NCBI GenBank assembly: GCA_029864165.1
Contig: JAOTTZ010000097.1
Coordinates: 1 to 6,809, forward strand
Length of the DNA stretch: 6,809 nt
Source of the DNA: Burkholderiaceae bacterium
GTDB taxonomy: Bacteria > Pseudomonadota > Gammaproteobacteria > Burkholderiales > Burkholderiaceae_C
Direction: 5' to 3'
The notes under the pieces: model-generated
What the model saw: only the letters and a program-made list of their open reading frames with translations
Databases searched by the model: none
Told to the model about the DNA's origin: nothing
In this document: positions 4,646-6,809 of the stretch, piece after piece
How positions within the stretch are numbered: position 1 is the stretch's first letter
How the letters are laid out: every line of letters begins with the position of its first letter
Position numbers and translations under genes: made by a program

Positions 4646-6808
4646 CGACGGCCTGTGCTGCTCGAAACTTTCCTGATCGACGTAAACGAAGCCGTAGCGC
4701 ATCCCGCCCTCCGCTTTGCTGGCCTCGGTGGCATCTTCGCACCATTGGCGCAGGCGCGCCATCTTCTGCGGCACGTCCAGTTCCTCGCGGCCTTTGGTCT
4801 CGACGATCCACTCCCCGCCATCCGTGGTGCGGACGATGAAGTCCGGCGTGTAGTTCGAAAGCTCGCCGTTGGCCTTGACGTAGTCCAGCTTGAAACCCAC
4901 GGCCATGTAGTTCTTGCCGAAGGCTTGCACGTCGGGTGCCGCCTCCAAGAACGCGGCAAAGGCCAGCTCCAGGCCGTCGGCAGGGCCTTCACCGACGATG
5001 CGGTTGAACACCGACTTCTTCGCTTGCAAAAAGCCGCGCGGCCCGGTGCGAAAGGGGCGCGTGTCACGCAGCCGGATATGGCCCTCGATGCGCGAGCCAC
5101 CGCTTTCGCGGATCGTCAGCGCGTTGATCGCGGCGCGAAAATGATCGAACAGCAGCTTGCTGACTTCGGGCTCGGACAGGTTGCGCAGTATGACGGGATC
5201 GTCCAAATCGGCCGGAGCGGTAAACAGGTGATCGCGCATGAACGCTTTGACCTTTGGATAGAGCTGGTCGTAGCCACCCACCAGGCGCAGGTCTTTCAGT
5301 AGCTGGCGGGCGAAGAAGCCAACCACTGAGCGGTAGTCCGCCGTGCCGCTGCCGTCGAGCTGGATCGTGTGATCGACCTCGGCATCGAGCATGGTCTTGA
5401 AGACAATTTCGCGCGTCTCTTCCGGCGTGAAGGGCTTGACGCGTAACTTGGCGTTGCCGAACGAAGCGGGGTCTAGCTCGGCCAGGTCTTTGAACTCGCG
5501 ATTGAAGCGGCGGGACAGCCGCGGCAGGGAAATGTCCAGCATGCCTATGTCTTTGTCGGGGGCTTCGTTGTCAACTTCGACGACCAGGGAATCTTGCCGC
5601 TCGCGTCCTTCGGAACCACCCATCGCTACCCGGTCGAAGGTCACACCTTCGTTCTGGATGGACTCGACGAACTCCATGAAGGCGGGCGTGCCCATAACGG
5701 AGACGGTCTCGCGCTGATCGCTGCCAAAGTACATACGGCGCAGACCGCGCCCCAGGGTTTGCTCCGGCAAGATGTTGCTCTTGGCAGCATAGGCGCGCAG
5801 GCCGACGATGGTGGTGACGTTGCGCACGTCCCAACCTTCCTTGAGCATGAGCACCGAAACGATCGCTTTGAACGGCGAGTTCCAAGTGTCGATGTCGTTG
5901 GACTGCTCGCGCAAAACGTCCAACTCTAGCTTATTCTTGCCCGAGGCAGCCTCGGATATTTCACCGTTGTTCTTGGTGTGAATGACCAGCACGGCGCCCT
6001 GCAATTCAGGGCAAATCTTCTCCAGGTGCGCGCCAACCTCGTCGCAGTTTCTGGTGTCGTCTACCATCACGAACAGCACGGCCTTCTTGTCGAACTTCTC
6101 GTGCTCGGCAGTGCTCTTGCGCCACTCCTCGATGCCGAGTTGCAGGTAGTCGGCGTACCGCTCGGTAATCAGGGGGCTCTTGTGCTCGGCCAGCCTAGCG
6201 CGGCTGGCCGCATCGGGTAACACGGGGTGCTTGACCACCTTTTGCGCGATGGCCTCGACGAGCGGGTAGTCGCTCACAGTTTGCACGAAGATCGCGCCGT
6301 TGTCGTGGCGCGGCGTGGCCGTGACGTCCACCTGTATCGCCAATCTCAGGTCTTTTTGCAGCAAGCGGTGATGAATGTCCCGGATGCTCTGAAACCAAGC
6401 CATGCGGTTGTCGTGGATGTGGTGTGCCTCGTCGTTGAATACCGCGAGTTCGTCAATCTCGCGCACGATCTCGCCCAGGTCCGTCCTGCTGTCGGTGGTT
6501 TTGCCGACAGGCTTGGCGCCGAAGGGGTCCAGGAAGTAGTCGCGCAGGTCGTCATCGGCTAGCGATGGCTCGGGTGCTTCGCCGAGATAAACGCGGTGAA
6601 TGTTGGTGAGGAAGATGTTGCCCGTGGGCCGGACGATGCGCACGTCGTCTTGTATGTGCAGCGCAATCTGAAAGTCGTCGCGCCAGTTATGCCCCATGTG
6701 GCCATTGTCGGGCAGCACCGGATCGTTGAAGAAGATGCGCAGGCCGTCGAAGTCGGCGCGCAGGCGATCGAGCACGATGATGTTGGGCGCAATCAGCAGG
6801 AAGTTTCT
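4601..6808 (-). CDS. res: Type III R-M Res subunit, helicase-nuclease (5' end off window)
   Basis: This is the ATP-driven restriction subunit that acts with Mod on unmethylated DNA. The visible 735 codons start inside the helicase core (FLLIAPNIIVLDRLR, motif Ia region); the N-terminus with Walker A lies beyond the window edge. Reading leftward: DEAH box NDEAHH (6422-6433), motif III VTATPRHD, KEGWDV (motif V) and QTLGRGLRR (motif VI with its two arginines). A long linker region follows, then a C-terminal PD-(D/E)XK-type nuclease signature, NYTPDF then WIVETKG (near 4800-4850). The in-frame GTG at 6775 is internal and is not the start. All expected motifs in view are intact, so the gene looks functional. 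It lies upstream of mod, the reverse of the usual mod-res order. Its stop overlaps a GTG that opens a DUF3800 remnant. A related helicase-nuclease family is possible, but linkage to a beta-order Mod supports type III. Confidence 0.92.
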   Translation of the reverse strand, partial: RNFLLIAPNIIVLDRLRADFDGLRIFFNDPVLPDNGHMGHNWRDDFQIALHIQDDVRIVRPTGNIFLTNIHRVYLGEAPEPSLADDDLRDYFLDPFGAKPVGKTTDSRTDLGEIVREIDELAVFNDEAHHIHDNRMAWFQSIRDIHHRLLQKDLRLAIQVDVTATPRHDNGAIFVQTVSDYPLVEAIAQKVVKHPVLPDAASRARLAEHKSPLITERYADYLQLGIEEWRKSTAEHEKFDKKAVLFVMVDDTRNCDEVGAHLEKICPELQGAVLVIHTKNNGEISEAASGKNKLELDVLREQSNDIDTWNSPFKAIVSVLMLKEGWDVRNVTTIVGLRAYAAKSNILPEQTLGRGLRRMYFGSDQRETVSVMGTPAFMEFVESIQNEGVTFDRVAMGGSEGRERQDSLVVEVDNEAPDKDIGMLDISLPRLSRRFNREFKDLAELDPASFGNAKLRVKPFTPEETREIVFKTMLDAEVDHTIQLDGSGTADYRSVVGFFARQLLKDLRLVGGYDQLYPKVKAFMRDHLFTAPADLDDPVILRNLSEPEVSKLLFDHFRAAINALTIRESGGSRIEGHIRLRDTRPFRTGPRGFLQAKKSVFNRIVGEGPADGLELAFAAFLEAAPDVQAFGKNYMAVGFKLDYVKANGELSNYTPDFIVRTTDGGEWIVETKGREELDVPQKMARLRQWCEDATEASKAEGGMRYGFVYVDQESFEQHRPSSFAGLASVFREYQS

Positions 6809-6809
6809 C

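Overview
The window is about 60% G+C and all four intact genes plus one gene cut by the window edge lie on the minus strand. Base composition and protein style suggest a proteobacterium, perhaps a betaproteobacterium, but no marker gene confirms this. It is an accessory (defence) region: a type III-like restriction-modification (R-M) locus with a DUF3800 gene and an embedded VapBC-type toxin-antitoxin (TA) pair.

In transcription order (right to left): 6808-4601 is the C-terminal three quarters of a Res subunit, a DEAD/DEAH helicase with a PD-(D/E)XK-type nuclease end; its N-terminus and Walker A lie outside the window. 4604-4518 is a short leftover of a DUF3800 5' end, replaced within a few codons by unrelated sequence that carries a promoter and an inverted-repeat operator. 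4478-4251 is an RHH antitoxin (FitA/VapB type) and 4234-3785 its PIN-domain toxin (VapC). 3784-3740 is a leftover of the last 14 codons of a second, diverged res gene. 3743-2943 is an intact DUF3800 gene, best read from a TTG start overlapping the stop of that res leftover. After a 176 bp gap, 2766-406 is the Mod subunit, a beta-order N6-adenine methyltransferase. 405-1 has no gene I can support.

The main observation is the architecture at the TA pair. A 65 bp segment, spanning the last codons of res, an overlapping stop/start and the first codons of DUF3800, occurs on both sides of the TA pair (4581-4645 and 3720-3784, 50 of 65 bases identical). The layout is therefore [res allele 1 + stub of its DUF3800] - vapBC - [stub of res allele 2 + intact DUF3800]. 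Both copies keep a ribosome-binding site buried in the res C-terminal codons and an overlapping res stop/DUF3800 start. This implies that DUF3800 was ancestrally translated in coupling with Res and is a regular third part of this system.

Working model: Res cuts or translocates on DNA lacking the methylation made by Mod; DUF3800 is an accessory protein of unknown activity; the TA pair may stabilise the locus. A drop in G+C confined to the expected target-recognition part of mod suggests exchange of specificity by recombination.
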